DNA of 10,302 nt from CAZNLH01 sp964573995 (GTDB taxonomy: Bacteria > Gemmatimonadota > CAZMKB01 > CAZNLH01): positions 1 through 10,302 of the forward strand of contig CAZNLH010000051.1 in assembly GCA_964573995.1 (NCBI GenBank), given 5' to 3'. This document shows, in pieces, positions 1-6,729 of the stretch (position 1 is its first letter; the number at the start of each line of letters is the position of its first letter). The translations under genes were made by a program, and so were the position numbers. A model generated the notes under the pieces. The model was not told the DNA's origin. It saw only the letters and a list, made by a program, of their open reading frames with translations, and searched no databases.

Positions 1-141
1 CCAGGTCCATCGATACCCCGAAACGCACGATGCCAGACATAGGACGATCCTCCATCGGTATTATCAAAATAACATTCGTGCCACCAAAGATCAAGAGAGG
101 TCTACCCTGGAGAGAGGAAGAACAGCGGTGAGTTGAGGGTC

Positions 142-243
142 ATGGAGATGATGGTGGATATCGGCGCGGACGAGATCCCGGTGATTCGCGTCAAGGACAA
201 GATCCCGCCCATGGTCAACGAGGTGAAGGAGAACCGGGGGTAG
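142..243 (+). pseudogene. Possible 3' remnant of a secreted beta-helix-type protein
   Basis: A short open stretch ends at the stop at 241-243. It contains the peptide VDIGADEIP, which resembles the 'DIGADE' signature near the end of many secreted right-handed parallel beta-helix (choice-of-anchor type) proteins. The frame is open back to a stop at 70-72 with no convincing ribosome binding site, and the only in-frame ATG codons (from 142) would give about 33 residues. Just upstream, another + frame reads GHGDDGG, so a frameshifted remnant is possible. The similarity rests on a very short motif; chance cannot be excluded. The gene body is absent from this window. Confidence 0.2.
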
Positions 244-426
244 TAAGGGGGGGGAGGTCGAGTGCATGTGCATTATTTTTCCCCTCCCGGTGTTCAGTTG
301 GAAAAGTTCCCGTTACTCTAATGACCATTAGAAGTAAGCACACCGCAGGGGATATTAGGGGATGCGGAATGCCACTGTACCTGTCCCGCATCCAGCCCAC
401 TCCCCCACCATTGATACAGGGGCACC
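244..426. other. Intergenic leader region with a hairpin
   Basis: I see no convincing gene here. The stretch holds a perfect 8-bp stem, GGATGCGG at 360-367 pairing with CCGCATCC at 386-393 around an 18-base loop, directly upstream of the promoter of the next gene. No T-run follows it, so it is not a typical intrinsic terminator; it could mark the end of an upstream transcript or be a protein binding site. A G-rich run near 246-257 and a C-rich run near 280-287 could also pair weakly. Confidence 0.3.
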
Positions 427-456
427 TTGACAATGCACGGCACCTCGTGTTACACT
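427..456 (+). promoter_or_regulatory. Sigma-70-like promoter with extended -10
   Basis: A perfect TTGACA at 427-432 is followed by an 18-base spacer and TACACT at 451-456, preceded by TG at 448-449 (extended -10). Transcription would begin near 463, giving a leader of about 55 bases before the FG-GAP gene at 518. Position, strand and spacing all fit this gene. Confidence 0.75.
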
Positions 457-517
457 GGAACGGTGAGAGTACCCCCCCTCCGGCCCGAAACGAATCGACA
501 AAGAGGGAGGAGGTACC

Positions 518-2146
518 GTGAAAATGAACCGTCGATGGATCCCTAACGTCGTCTTCCTGTCGGTCCTGTCGGCCGCGGGAACCCTTCTTCCGATCCCTTC
601 CCTCCCTGCCGCTGGGGTGGGGGGCCCGCTACTCGAAGGGAGGATCGGTGAGACCACCTTCCGGTCCAGCGACGCCGGGAGGACCTGGACCCGGCAGCGG
701 GAGGGAAGCCTGGCCAGACAGGAGCAGGACTCCCGCGGGGTGACACTCTACGCGCGTCGCCAGTCGATCGACCACGTGGCGAACGCCCAGGCCTTGAGCT
801 TCGGTGACCTCGACGACGACGGGCTCCAGGAGTTGTACATCGAGGACTATCCCCACGACGCAATCGACCGCTACGAGTTCGACACATCCCTGGACTTCAC
901 CCTCACCCGCCCACTGGCCTACGGCCTTCCCTGGGTCCTGCGCGACCTGGACGGCGACGGTAACGAGGAGTTGCTCGTCCAGCGGGGCGATCCGGGCTTC
1001 TGGGGCAACGGGTACCTGGACCTCTACACGTGGCGGGACACTGTCTTCGTCTTCCTCCAGCGGTTCACCTTCCCCGGCATGAAAACGGTCTATACACCGA
1101 CGACCTTCGACCTCGACGACGACGGCCGCCCCGAGGTAATCTTCACGACGCAGCGGACCTTCTCCTCGGAGTCGTACGTCCGGGTCGCCTCCTGGGACAC
1201 GGCAGGCGACTCGCTGGCGCTCGTCTACAACTACTTCCTCGAGAACGCCGTGGGAGAGATCGGGGCGGCGGATTTCGACCGGGACGGCCGGGGGGAGTTC
1301 GTCGTCGGCATCCCATACTCCTCGGCCATCTTCGAGGCGGAGGGGGACTCGATCTACCTCCGGGGGAACGTCGGGACGCACCTTGGTTTCTCGACGATGG
1401 CCCTCGCCTGGGACGCCCTGGGAAACCGCGACGTCCGCCTCCTGCTCGGGACGACCCTCGGTTTCGTGGACGACAACTGGCGGTTCGAGATCTACCGGTC
1501 CACCGGGGACGACACCTTCGAACTGGAGGAGGTCCTGACCCGCACCACCCCGTACACGGGGCTGATCCACGGGGGGACGGGCGACACGGACGGGGACGGG
1601 AAGGAGGAGGCCCTTCTCGACTTCTACCCTACCGCCGTCCTCTACGAGTGGACCGGCGCCGGGTACGACTCCACCTGGGGCTTCAGCCAGATCACCGAGA
1701 CGGGGACCCTCGTCCCGCTCCGCTACCCGAACTGGGACCTGGACGGCGACGCCTACCGGGACTGGGTCTTCGTCGACCATCGGGACAGCCTGTTCGTCTA
1801 CGGGTACGACGTCATCCCCCCCGTCACCATCGCACTGGAACCCGACTCCTCGACCGTCCCGCCGGGGGGGACGCTCGATTTCACGGCAACCGTGACCAAC
1901 CGGACCCCCGAGCCCCGCTCCTTCGACACCTGGTCGACGGTGATGCTCCCCGACAGTTCGGTCGTGGGGCCCCTCCTCGGTCCGAACCCATTCACGATCG
2001 ACCCCGGGCTCGAGGTCACCCGTTCCCTCTCCCAGGGGGTCCCGGGCAATGCGCCCCCGGGAGACTACATCTACATGGTCGACCTGGGGGACTACCCCTC
2101 CCCGATTCGGGCCTCCGATTCCATCCACGTCCAGGTGGTACGGTAA
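518..2146 (+). CDS. Secreted FG-GAP/VCBS-repeat protein with C-terminal Ig-like domain
   Basis: A 542-residue exported protein of unknown biological role. Residues 1-32 form a signal peptide (MKMNRR, then a hydrophobic stretch). Residues 50-57 match an Asp-box (SSDAGRTW). Six Ca-binding-type loops follow, DLDDDG at 97, DLDGDG at 143, DLDDDG at 198, DFDRDG at 252, DTDGDG at 356 and DLDGDA at 407, as in FG-GAP/VCBS beta-propeller repeats. From about 434 to the end lies an Ig-like domain related to the C-terminus of the LamG protein downstream. AGGAGG at 508-513 lies 4 bases before GTG 518 and 10 before ATG 524, so either start is possible; the difference is two residues. No sorting tail or membrane anchor is visible at the C-terminus. 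FG-GAP repeats occur in adhesins, lectins and many uncharacterised surface proteins, so a binding or display role is only an inference. The third positions are GC-rich (one 60-base line at 961 is 65% GC). Confidence 0.9.
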   Translation: MKMNRRWIPNVVFLSVLSAAGTLLPIPSLPAAGVGGPLLEGRIGETTFRSSDAGRTWTRQREGSLARQEQDSRGVTLYARRQSIDHVANAQALSFGDLDDDGLQELYIEDYPHDAIDRYEFDTSLDFTLTRPLAYGLPWVLRDLDGDGNEELLVQRGDPGFWGNGYLDLYTWRDTVFVFLQRFTFPGMKTVYTPTTFDLDDDGRPEVIFTTQRTFSSESYVRVASWDTAGDSLALVYNYFLENAVGEIGAADFDRDGRGEFVVGIPYSSAIFEAEGDSIYLRGNVGTHLGFSTMALAWDALGNRDVRLLLGTTLGFVDDNWRFEIYRSTGDDTFELEEVLTRTTPYTGLIHGGTGDTDGDGKEEALLDFYPTAVLYEWTGAGYDSTWGFSQITETGTLVPLRYPNWDLDGDAYRDWVFVDHRDSLFVYGYDVIPPVTIALEPDSSTVPPGGTLDFTATVTNRTPEPRSFDTWSTVMLPDSSVVGPLLGPNPFTIDPGLEVTRSLSQGVPGNAPPGDYIYMVDLGDYPSPIRASDSIHVQVVR

Positions 2147-2406
2147 ACGGGGTAACCGTTCACCTCCACACCTTCCACCCATAGAAGTCCAGGATAACGA
2201 TGAGGTAGAAGGATGGAGATTATCCGTTCGATGCCAGGGTCGAGCATATGAGCCGCCAGATCCAAGAACGCAGCGTTGTACTTCACACGCTCAGCGATCC
2301 GATGCGCGATCACTGTCGACAAGTGAAAACTGCGGTGGCATAGTAACGAGGATCCACTTCATATCAGATGCGGTTCTTACCTCGAAAACCGTCCCACTTA
2401 CTTCTT

Positions 2407-2460
2407 CTCCATGAAAAACACGAGCGAGAAAAGACCCTTCTATGCCGTATATGAAATGCG
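2407..2460 (+). repeat. Intergenic GAGCGAGAAAA repeat, copy A
   Basis: Core GAGCGAGAAAA at 2422-2432, preceded at a fixed 10-base distance by TGAA and followed about 12 bases later by TATGCC and a TATA-like stretch (GTATATGAAAT). Matching copies lie upstream of the next two secreted-protein genes. The LamG start codon is 163 bases downstream of the core. A short stem, GCCG 2444-2447 with CGGC 2459-2462, brackets the TATA-like part. It could be a shared promoter/regulatory element or a decayed mobile repeat. Confidence 0.6.
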
Positions 2461-2572
2461 GCTCCGTTGAAATGTCGGGAGAATGCGACCTAATGCCCAT
2501 CGCAGTCGCCCTGCATGATCCGATGAAACATTTCACTACAAGACATTGCCTTTACCTATTCTTTTCCAATTC

Positions 2573-2578
2573 AGGAGG
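2573..2578 (+). promoter_or_regulatory. Ribosome binding site fixing the LamG start
   Basis: AGGAGG lies 6 bases before ATG 2585. This decides against the longer in-frame start at 2546, whose extra 13 residues would displace the signal peptide from the N-terminus. Confidence 0.85.
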
Positions 2579-2584
2579 TTTAAG

Positions 2585-3736
2585 ATGAAGCCCACATGCC
2601 CTTTTTTCAATTGCATAGGGTTGGTTTGCTCTTTTGTGTTCCTATTTCTTGTAATACCCGCAGAGATTGCTTTTCCTGCGTCTTCTAAAGATCATGACTC
2701 TCTAATAGAAACACCTTCAGATGCATTTCGTAGTGAAAATTGTCGCCTGCTGTTCGATGGAGTCGACGATTATGTAGAAATGCAAGATAATACTCTGGAT
2801 CTGTTTGATCATCAATTAACAGTTGAATTGTGGATACAACCATCACAGGATTTGAATATCTCTTCGCCAAGAACAGAATTCATTTATAAAGAATGGCAAC
2901 AATCAATACACTCTGCGCATTACGGAATGAACTATTCAGACAATCCAGGAAGTCATCCAGGTGAGTTAAAATTCCAGACTTGGGAAGACTCATCCCAGGT
3001 TTACGTAAGGTATGATTTTCACGCAGACAGCCTCTATCACATTGCGGGAGTTGTTACAGGAGATAAAGTAGAGATTTTCATAAACGGGCAAATTGTCGCT
3101 GAAAGAAGCTACTCCGGTTCCTCGCTTCCTGATTCTTCAGATAGACCACTCTGGGTAGGACAACGTTATGATAATTTATACAATTATCCTGGGTATATCG
3201 ATGAAATACGGATCTCCAATATAGCCCGTTATATAGATAACTTCACACCAGAGAGACATTTTGCATCAGATGAATACACGATGGCCTTATGGCATTTTGA
3301 TGAGTGCTCTGGAGATTCTACCTATGATGCATCTGGCAATGCTAACAATGGTGTGATTTATGGAGCGCAATGGGAACCAGGACTTCCCTTCGTAGATTTC
3401 GTCCTCTCTCCAACCGGTCCGACAACCGTGTCGAGAGGAGATGTTCTCGGCTTCCAAGCGCGCATCGCGAACACCACCGAGAACAGGATCGAGGGAGATT
3501 ATTGGCTCTCCGCAGACTTGCCCGATTCCGGGGAGATCCTGATCCCGGACGACTTCCTCTCCCTCCCCAACCCATTGCACGGGTGGATCCCCTCTCGCGA
3601 TTCGCTGGAGTTCAACGAGGGACTATTCATCCCTGCGCAGGCGGATACGGGAACCTATCGTCTGATCGGTCGAATAGGGACCTATCCAGGCTCCATCTTC
3701 GACGAAGAAGCATTCCAATTTCACGTGGTGGAGTGA
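2585..3736 (+). CDS. Secreted LamG (concanavalin A-like) domain protein with C-terminal Ig-like domain
   Basis: A 383-residue exported protein, probably binding glycans or other surface ligands. Residues 1-33 are a signal peptide with a long hydrophobic core (IGLVCSFVFLFLVIPA). Residues about 53-262 are a LamG/concanavalin A-like domain: LLFDGVDDYVEM at 55, LTVELWIQP at 78, VEIFINGQIVAE at 162, YIDEIRISNIARY at 204 and ALWHFDE at 234, followed by the usual 'D.SGN.N.G...GA.W' ending. Residues about 268-383 form an Ig-like domain alignable with the FG-GAP protein's C-terminus (shared 'TV.RGD.L.F', 'LPDS', 'PNP', 'G.Y', 'YP' positions). Composition changes inside the gene: the line at 3121 is 40% GC and the line at 3541 is 65% GC, the break falling near codon 264. 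That fits a fusion of an AT-richer LamG module to a native GC-rich tail. The exact ligand is unknown. Confidence 0.9.
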   Translation: MKPTCPFFNCIGLVCSFVFLFLVIPAEIAFPASSKDHDSLIETPSDAFRSENCRLLFDGVDDYVEMQDNTLDLFDHQLTVELWIQPSQDLNISSPRTEFIYKEWQQSIHSAHYGMNYSDNPGSHPGELKFQTWEDSSQVYVRYDFHADSLYHIAGVVTGDKVEIFINGQIVAERSYSGSSLPDSSDRPLWVGQRYDNLYNYPGYIDEIRISNIARYIDNFTPERHFASDEYTMALWHFDECSGDSTYDASGNANNGVIYGAQWEPGLPFVDFVLSPTGPTTVSRGDVLGFQARIANTTENRIEGDYWLSADLPDSGEILIPDDFLSLPNPLHGWIPSRDSLEFNEGLFIPAQADTGTYRLIGRIGTYPGSIFDEEAFQFHVVE

Positions 3737-4018
3737 TCTCAAAGAACCAAATCTCTCCGCTTCAATGGAGCTGATGCCCGAGCGATGCGTATCCCAAGTC
3801 CAACGATGTACTCGGGAGGAAACCAGCGCTTGTAAAAGAGCAGTCACCCTCGGGGGCATCGATCTTCCATTCTCCCTGAATGAACTGAGCGAGAAAAAAT
3901 CTCTATGCGCAGTATATAATTTGGACCCTCGCATAGATGGAAAATGGGGTTTTGGAGCAATCTGGCTTTCCCCATGATTTTCATCAGGTACTTGATGCAA
4001 GACTTCAGGAGGTGAAGG
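3737..4018. other. 282-base spacer with repeat copy B
   Basis: No gene I can support. It carries the second copy of the GAGCGAGAAAA repeat. A 70-codon + strand frame (3765-3977) crosses the repeat, but it has no ribosome binding site and its tail is not conserved with the other spacers. Upstream of the repeat, TGGAG at 3765 and GCGTATCCC near 3785 loosely resemble TGGAG at 5692 and GGTATCCCC near 5714 in the spacer before the 5911 gene. Confidence 0.4.
3872..3924 (+). repeat. Intergenic GAGCGAGAAAA repeat, copy B, with TATAAT and hairpin
   Basis: Core at 3887-3897, again 10 bases after TGAA, followed by TATGCGCA and a perfect TATAAT at 3915-3920. CTATGCG (3903-3909) pairs perfectly with CGCATAG (3930-3936), placing the TATAAT in a 20-base loop. 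The next start codon (4019) is about 100 bases beyond the TATAAT, which would suit a promoter, but no TTGACA-like -35 is present; that position is occupied by the repeat core. Confidence 0.65.
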
Positions 4019-5473
4019 ATGAAATCGTTGATAATGTCACTTTTCTTAGTCCTCCTTCTTCATGCCAACCTCATCTGTCAAACGAGTTGGGACAGTACAA
4101 TCGTTAAATTGAGCGACTCTGGTGAGATTGGCTTGGGAGCAAGCCCTATTTCTGCAAGCGGAGAATATGTGCATGCCACTTGGTATCACGAATTCGACAA
4201 TGACATCAAATATCGAAGATCGACAGATCGCGGAGTCTCCTGGGGTCCATCCGAAAGGACCTTGATGGGATCTCCACCAGATTATTATAATCCATCTATT
4301 GCTTGCTTCCTGTCCAATTTATGGGTAGTTTTTGAAGACGAAGGCTCAATCGGCCAACTTAAGTTTTCCGATAACGGCGGGAACAGTTTTCAAGATGCCG
4401 TACAAATCAACGAACCGTCGATTGGATTTTCTGACCCAGATGTCGATGCAACTTCCATGTGGTGGGCTGGATGTGTTTGGGGGAGTAATGGAGATATATA
4501 TTTCGCGAAGTTGACCTCGATACCTGGCAGCAATGTTCTCTTGGATGAGGGGGCGTACTTTGTTCCCAAAATCGCAGTATGCGGCCAGTATATATATGTA
4601 GTGTATGCAGACCTAAATTACGATCCAGCAAGAATTATTTTTAAGCGCTCGCTCAATGGCGGTGATTCCTGGTGGACATCGGAATACATTGGCGACTCTT
4701 CTGCGTGGGACCCTTGTATTGCATGTAGCGGGGATAAGGTCTACGCGGCATGGAGCAATATCACAGGGGAAAGTAATTCAGAGATATACCTCAGAAGGTC
4801 TGCGGATCGGGGAGGGTCTTGGCAAGTTGCAGAAAAAGTAACCGACAGTGTTGGCTACTCCGACAGTCCTTCGCTCGAAGCGGATAGTGAATACGTATTT
4901 CTTGTGTGGGATGACAACAAAACAGGCAATTATGAGATCTATTATAAATCTTCATCTGACTCGGGTGAAAACTGGTCAGAGGAAGATCGCCTAACGAATC
5001 ATCCGGCTGAATCACGATTTCCAGATATAGATGTCACTGCTATAGAACCTGATAATTATGATATACATGTAGTTTGGAGAGACAGGCTGTATGGGGGAAA
5101 TGACGAAATCTATTATAGACACGCGATTTTTCCCCCCGGTGGGATTAAGGAAGTCAAGCGCACGACTTCGATTCCCAAGGCATTCTATCTATATCAGAAT
5201 TACCCCAATCCATTCAATCCTTCGACAACGATTGAGTTCCGCATTCCAGAGAATGACGAAGACAGAGAAGTTGTCCATGTAAGCCTCCAGATTTATACCA
5301 TCCGTGGACAGTGTGTAAGGACTTTGCTGAATGAAACCAAAGAGCCAGGCGACTATAAGATTTATTGGAATGGAACCGATGACAATGGAATGAACCTGAG
5401 CTCAGGTATATACTTATGCCAGATTGTCGCAGGGAATTATATGTACACAAGAAAAATGGTCTTATTGAAGTGA
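4019..5473 (+). CDS. Secreted Asp-box (BNR/sialidase-like fold) protein with FlgD-like/type A sorting tail
   Basis: A 484-residue exported protein. AGGAGG at 4007-4012, 6 bases before ATG, fixes the start. Residues 1-21 are a signal peptide; Cys20 lacks a proper lipobox. At least five Asp-box motifs (S.D.G..W type) lie at residues 68-75 (STDRGVSW), 117-124 (SDNGGNSF), 211-218 (SLNGGDSW), 261-268 (SADRGGSW) and 312-319 (SSDSGENW), indicating a BNR-type beta-propeller. I cannot identify the sialidase arginine triad or catalytic pair, so enzymatic activity is not claimed. Residues about 386-484 are a FlgD-like/type IX secretion 'type A' tail: LYQNYPNPFNPSTTIEFRIP, then IYTIRGQCVRTLL, GDYKIYWNGTDDNG and SSGIYLCQI, ending in KMVLLK. 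Such tails direct export or surface attachment in many FCB-group bacteria. It is markedly AT-richer than gene 1 (the line at 4921 is 37% GC), suggesting transfer or different ancestry. Confidence 0.9.
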   Translation: MKSLIMSLFLVLLLHANLICQTSWDSTIVKLSDSGEIGLGASPISASGEYVHATWYHEFDNDIKYRRSTDRGVSWGPSERTLMGSPPDYYNPSIACFLSNLWVVFEDEGSIGQLKFSDNGGNSFQDAVQINEPSIGFSDPDVDATSMWWAGCVWGSNGDIYFAKLTSIPGSNVLLDEGAYFVPKIAVCGQYIYVVYADLNYDPARIIFKRSLNGGDSWWTSEYIGDSSAWDPCIACSGDKVYAAWSNITGESNSEIYLRRSADRGGSWQVAEKVTDSVGYSDSPSLEADSEYVFLVWDDNKTGNYEIYYKSSSDSGENWSEEDRLTNHPAESRFPDIDVTAIEPDNYDIHVVWRDRLYGGNDEIYYRHAIFPPGGIKEVKRTTSIPKAFYLYQNYPNPFNPSTTIEFRIPENDEDREVVHVSLQIYTIRGQCVRTLLNETKEPGDYKIYWNGTDDNGMNLSSGIYLCQIVAGNYMYTRKMVLLK

Positions 5474-5523
5474 TCCGTTGAATGACAAGTTCAGTGAGAA
5501 TCTCCCCCAGGTGAATTCACTCC

Positions 5524-5703
5524 GTGAAAGGCCTTTTGTCCTCAAGGATAAGTCCAATTAAGGGTAAGGCTTCTACCCTTCAGCATTTGAGTCTTTGCCC
5601 TCTGCGACTCTTCCCCGAAGAAGACCACCCCCTACGCGATCGGATCCTCGAAGAGCAGGATCCGGAATATGATCCCCCATACCCCATGATCTGGAGTAAT
5701 TAG
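5524..5703 (+). pseudogene. Short coding-like frame, acidic proline-rich C-terminus
   Basis: From GTG 5524 to the stop at 5701-5703 lies a 59-residue frame. Its last ~33 codons read like genuine protein (LRLFPEEDHPLRDRI, then LEEQDPEYDPPYPMIW) and mostly end in G or C. There is no ribosome binding site at the GTG, and the first half looks less coding. I do not recognise the peptide. It could be the leftover 3' end of a lost gene, a tiny real gene, or chance. Confidence 0.2.
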
Positions 5704-5747
5704 ATCGAGTGCCGGTATCCCCCTTTGAGCGCCCTTCCCTCGAAAAA

Positions 5748-5800
5748 ACCCTGAAAGAACCGAGCGAGAAAAGGCCCCTGCGCAGCGTAAATACAATGTG
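5748..5800 (+). repeat. Intergenic GAGCGAGAAAA repeat, copy C
   Basis: Core at 5762-5772, 10 bases after TGAA as in the other copies, followed by CTGCGCAG and a -10-like TACAAT at 5792-5797. The start of the downstream gene (5911) is about 114 bases further on. This copy is GC-richer than copies A and B, like the gene it precedes, and its flanking stem is weak. Confidence 0.6.
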
Positions 5801-5910
5801 TACTCCGCGGGAGCGGTGGGCAGAGCGGGCGGGACCCGCTTGCACTCCCCCGGCACGATCCAGCGGAAGATTTCAATTCCAACCTTTCACTCTCAGTATA
5901 GGAGGGACAA

Positions 5911-6510
5911 ATGAAGGTCCTCACCGCACTGGTCGTTTCCACGCTTCTCTCGACCGGATCCCTTTCCGCCTACCAGGCATTGACCACCTTCACCGACAAC
6001 TTCAACGACGGGGATTTCAAGGGCTGGCTCTGTCAACGGATGGACTGGGAAGTCATCGGAGGGGAGCTCCATGCATTCCAGGCAGGGAACCCTTCCCAGA
6101 TCTCCTCACCCCTCGGATCGGTTACGGACTTTGAACTGGAGTTCGCTATCCGTTATGGGGGTTCAGGATACGGCGGGGGATGTTTTTTCCGCACTGCCGG
6201 TGATGGAAAATACATTCAGTGGATCTACGATGCCCTATCCGGCAATCTTCTCCTGTCGTGGGAATATGATGGAGACGGCGATGTATTATATGAAAGGTAC
6301 GTCGGTGTCGACACCGACTGGCACACGATGAAGGTCCGGATGATAGGCGACATGATCACTGTATGGTGGGACAATAATCTCGAGACGACACAGCAGTTAT
6401 CGAACCCCAATCTTTCGGAAGGGCATATCACCTTGATAGGGAAGGGACCGGATCCTTCGGTTTATTACGACAACGTGAGGATCACCATCGGGGCGTGTAT
6501 GCCAAGGTAG
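5911..6510 (+). CDS. Small secreted concanavalin-like (LamG/DUF1080-type) domain protein
   Basis: A 199-residue exported protein. AGGAGG at 5900-5905 sits 5 bases before ATG. Residues 1-20 are a signal peptide (cleavage likely after SLSA). The rest looks like one beta-jelly-roll domain of the concanavalin A-like superfamily, close in pattern to DUF1080/3-keto-disaccharide hydrolase-like and family-16-like domains: FNDGDFKGW at 31, WEVIGGELHAFQ at 46, DFELEFAIRY at 73, GGCFFRT at 89, DWHTMKVRMIGDMITVWWDN at 136, GHITLIGKG at 171 and YYDNVRI at 185. I cannot assign catalytic residues; a carbohydrate-binding role is equally possible. It lacks both the sorting tail of the upstream gene and the Ig-like tail of genes 1 and 2, so it may be periplasmic or freely secreted. 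Composition is GC-rich, unlike the two genes before it. Confidence 0.85.
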   Translation: MKVLTALVVSTLLSTGSLSAYQALTTFTDNFNDGDFKGWLCQRMDWEVIGGELHAFQAGNPSQISSPLGSVTDFELEFAIRYGGSGYGGGCFFRTAGDGKYIQWIYDALSGNLLLSWEYDGDGDVLYERYVGVDTDWHTMKVRMIGDMITVWWDNNLETTQQLSNPNLSEGHITLIGKGPDPSVYYDNVRITIGACMPR

Positions 6511-6535
6511 GGTGCTGTTGTCGAGAGTTCCCTGA

Positions 6536-6560
6536 CCCCGCAGATTTTGAGGGTGCGGGG
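6536..6560. terminator. Hairpin after the small secreted protein gene
   Basis: CCCCGCA 6536-6542 pairs perfectly with TGCGGGG 6554-6560 around an 11-base loop, 25 bases after the stop of the + strand gene. No T-run follows. It could act with the larger hairpin downstream. Confidence 0.35.
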
Positions 6561-6601
6561 AATCGACAGGTCATTTCGCGGCTGTCCTCCGGATGCCACC
6601 T

Positions 6602-6632
6602 GGAGGCCTCCGTTCCCCCAACGGAGGCCTCC
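6602..6632. terminator. Strong bidirectional hairpin between convergent genes
   Basis: GGAGGCCTCCGTT (6602-6614) and AACGGAGGCCTCC (6620-6632) form a perfect 13-bp stem with a CCCCC loop. It lies between the + strand gene ending at 6510 and the - strand operon ending at 6730, so it can serve both. It lacks a T-run on either side, so its action as an intrinsic terminator is inferred from position and stem strength. Confidence 0.65.
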
Positions 6633-6729
6633 TCGGGTTCATGCCCCCAGATAGAAACCCGACGGAACCGGCTTCCCTCCGATCGCCTTCTCCACCCAAC
6701 CGGTCTGGACAGTGGACGGAGGTTCTTCC

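Larger units (their letters stand above)
2147..2584. other. 438-base spacer: repeat copy A and a possible minus-strand relic
   Basis: No confident gene. The right half carries the first copy of the GAGCGAGAAAA repeat (listed separately). On the minus strand, roughly 2322 back to 2092, an open frame reads plausibly as protein in its first 45 residues (motifs RIAERVKYN, FLDLAAHML, IERIISILL). It has only a TTG start, lacks a ribosome binding site, and runs into the end of the FG-GAP gene on the other strand, so I treat it at most as a degraded relic. Confidence 0.3.
5474..5910. other. 437-base spacer: hairpins, short ORF and repeat copy C
   Basis: The spacer holds two perfect stems and the third GAGCGAGAAAA repeat copy. 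Stem 1 pairs AAGGGTA 5560-5566 with TACCCTT 5574-5580 (7-base loop). Stem 2 pairs CGGATCCT 5641-5648 with AGGATCCG 5657-5664 (8-base loop). Neither stem is followed by a T-run. A short coding-like frame, listed separately, overlaps both stems. Confidence 0.45.

Noticed and set aside
629..2182. Long minus-strand frame (517 codons) opposite the FG-GAP gene
   Set aside because: It mirrors a GC-rich gene with strong domain evidence on the + strand; its product is low-complexity valine/glycine/arginine-rich with no recognisable domain and no ribosome binding site.
1030..2184. + strand frame of 384 codons inside the FG-GAP gene
   Set aside because: Arginine/proline/glycine-rich product typical of a shifted frame in GC-rich coding DNA; the real frame has FG-GAP motifs.
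4019..5473. Calling the Asp-box protein a sialidase
   Set aside because: Asp-boxes are shared by many propellers; I cannot find the arginine triad or the catalytic Tyr/Glu/Asp set needed for that claim.
2147..5910. Integron-like gene cassette array (single same-strand genes separated by similar spacers)
   Set aside because: The spacers show no paired R'' (RYYYAAC) and R' (GTTRRRY) boxes in the right order, and no integrase is in the window; the shared repeat does not look like attC.
5700..5942. Minus-strand frames over repeat copies, reading FLAR- or FSLSSFR-like peptides
   Set aside because: The similarity between copies reflects the DNA repeat itself; frames differ between copies and have no start signals.
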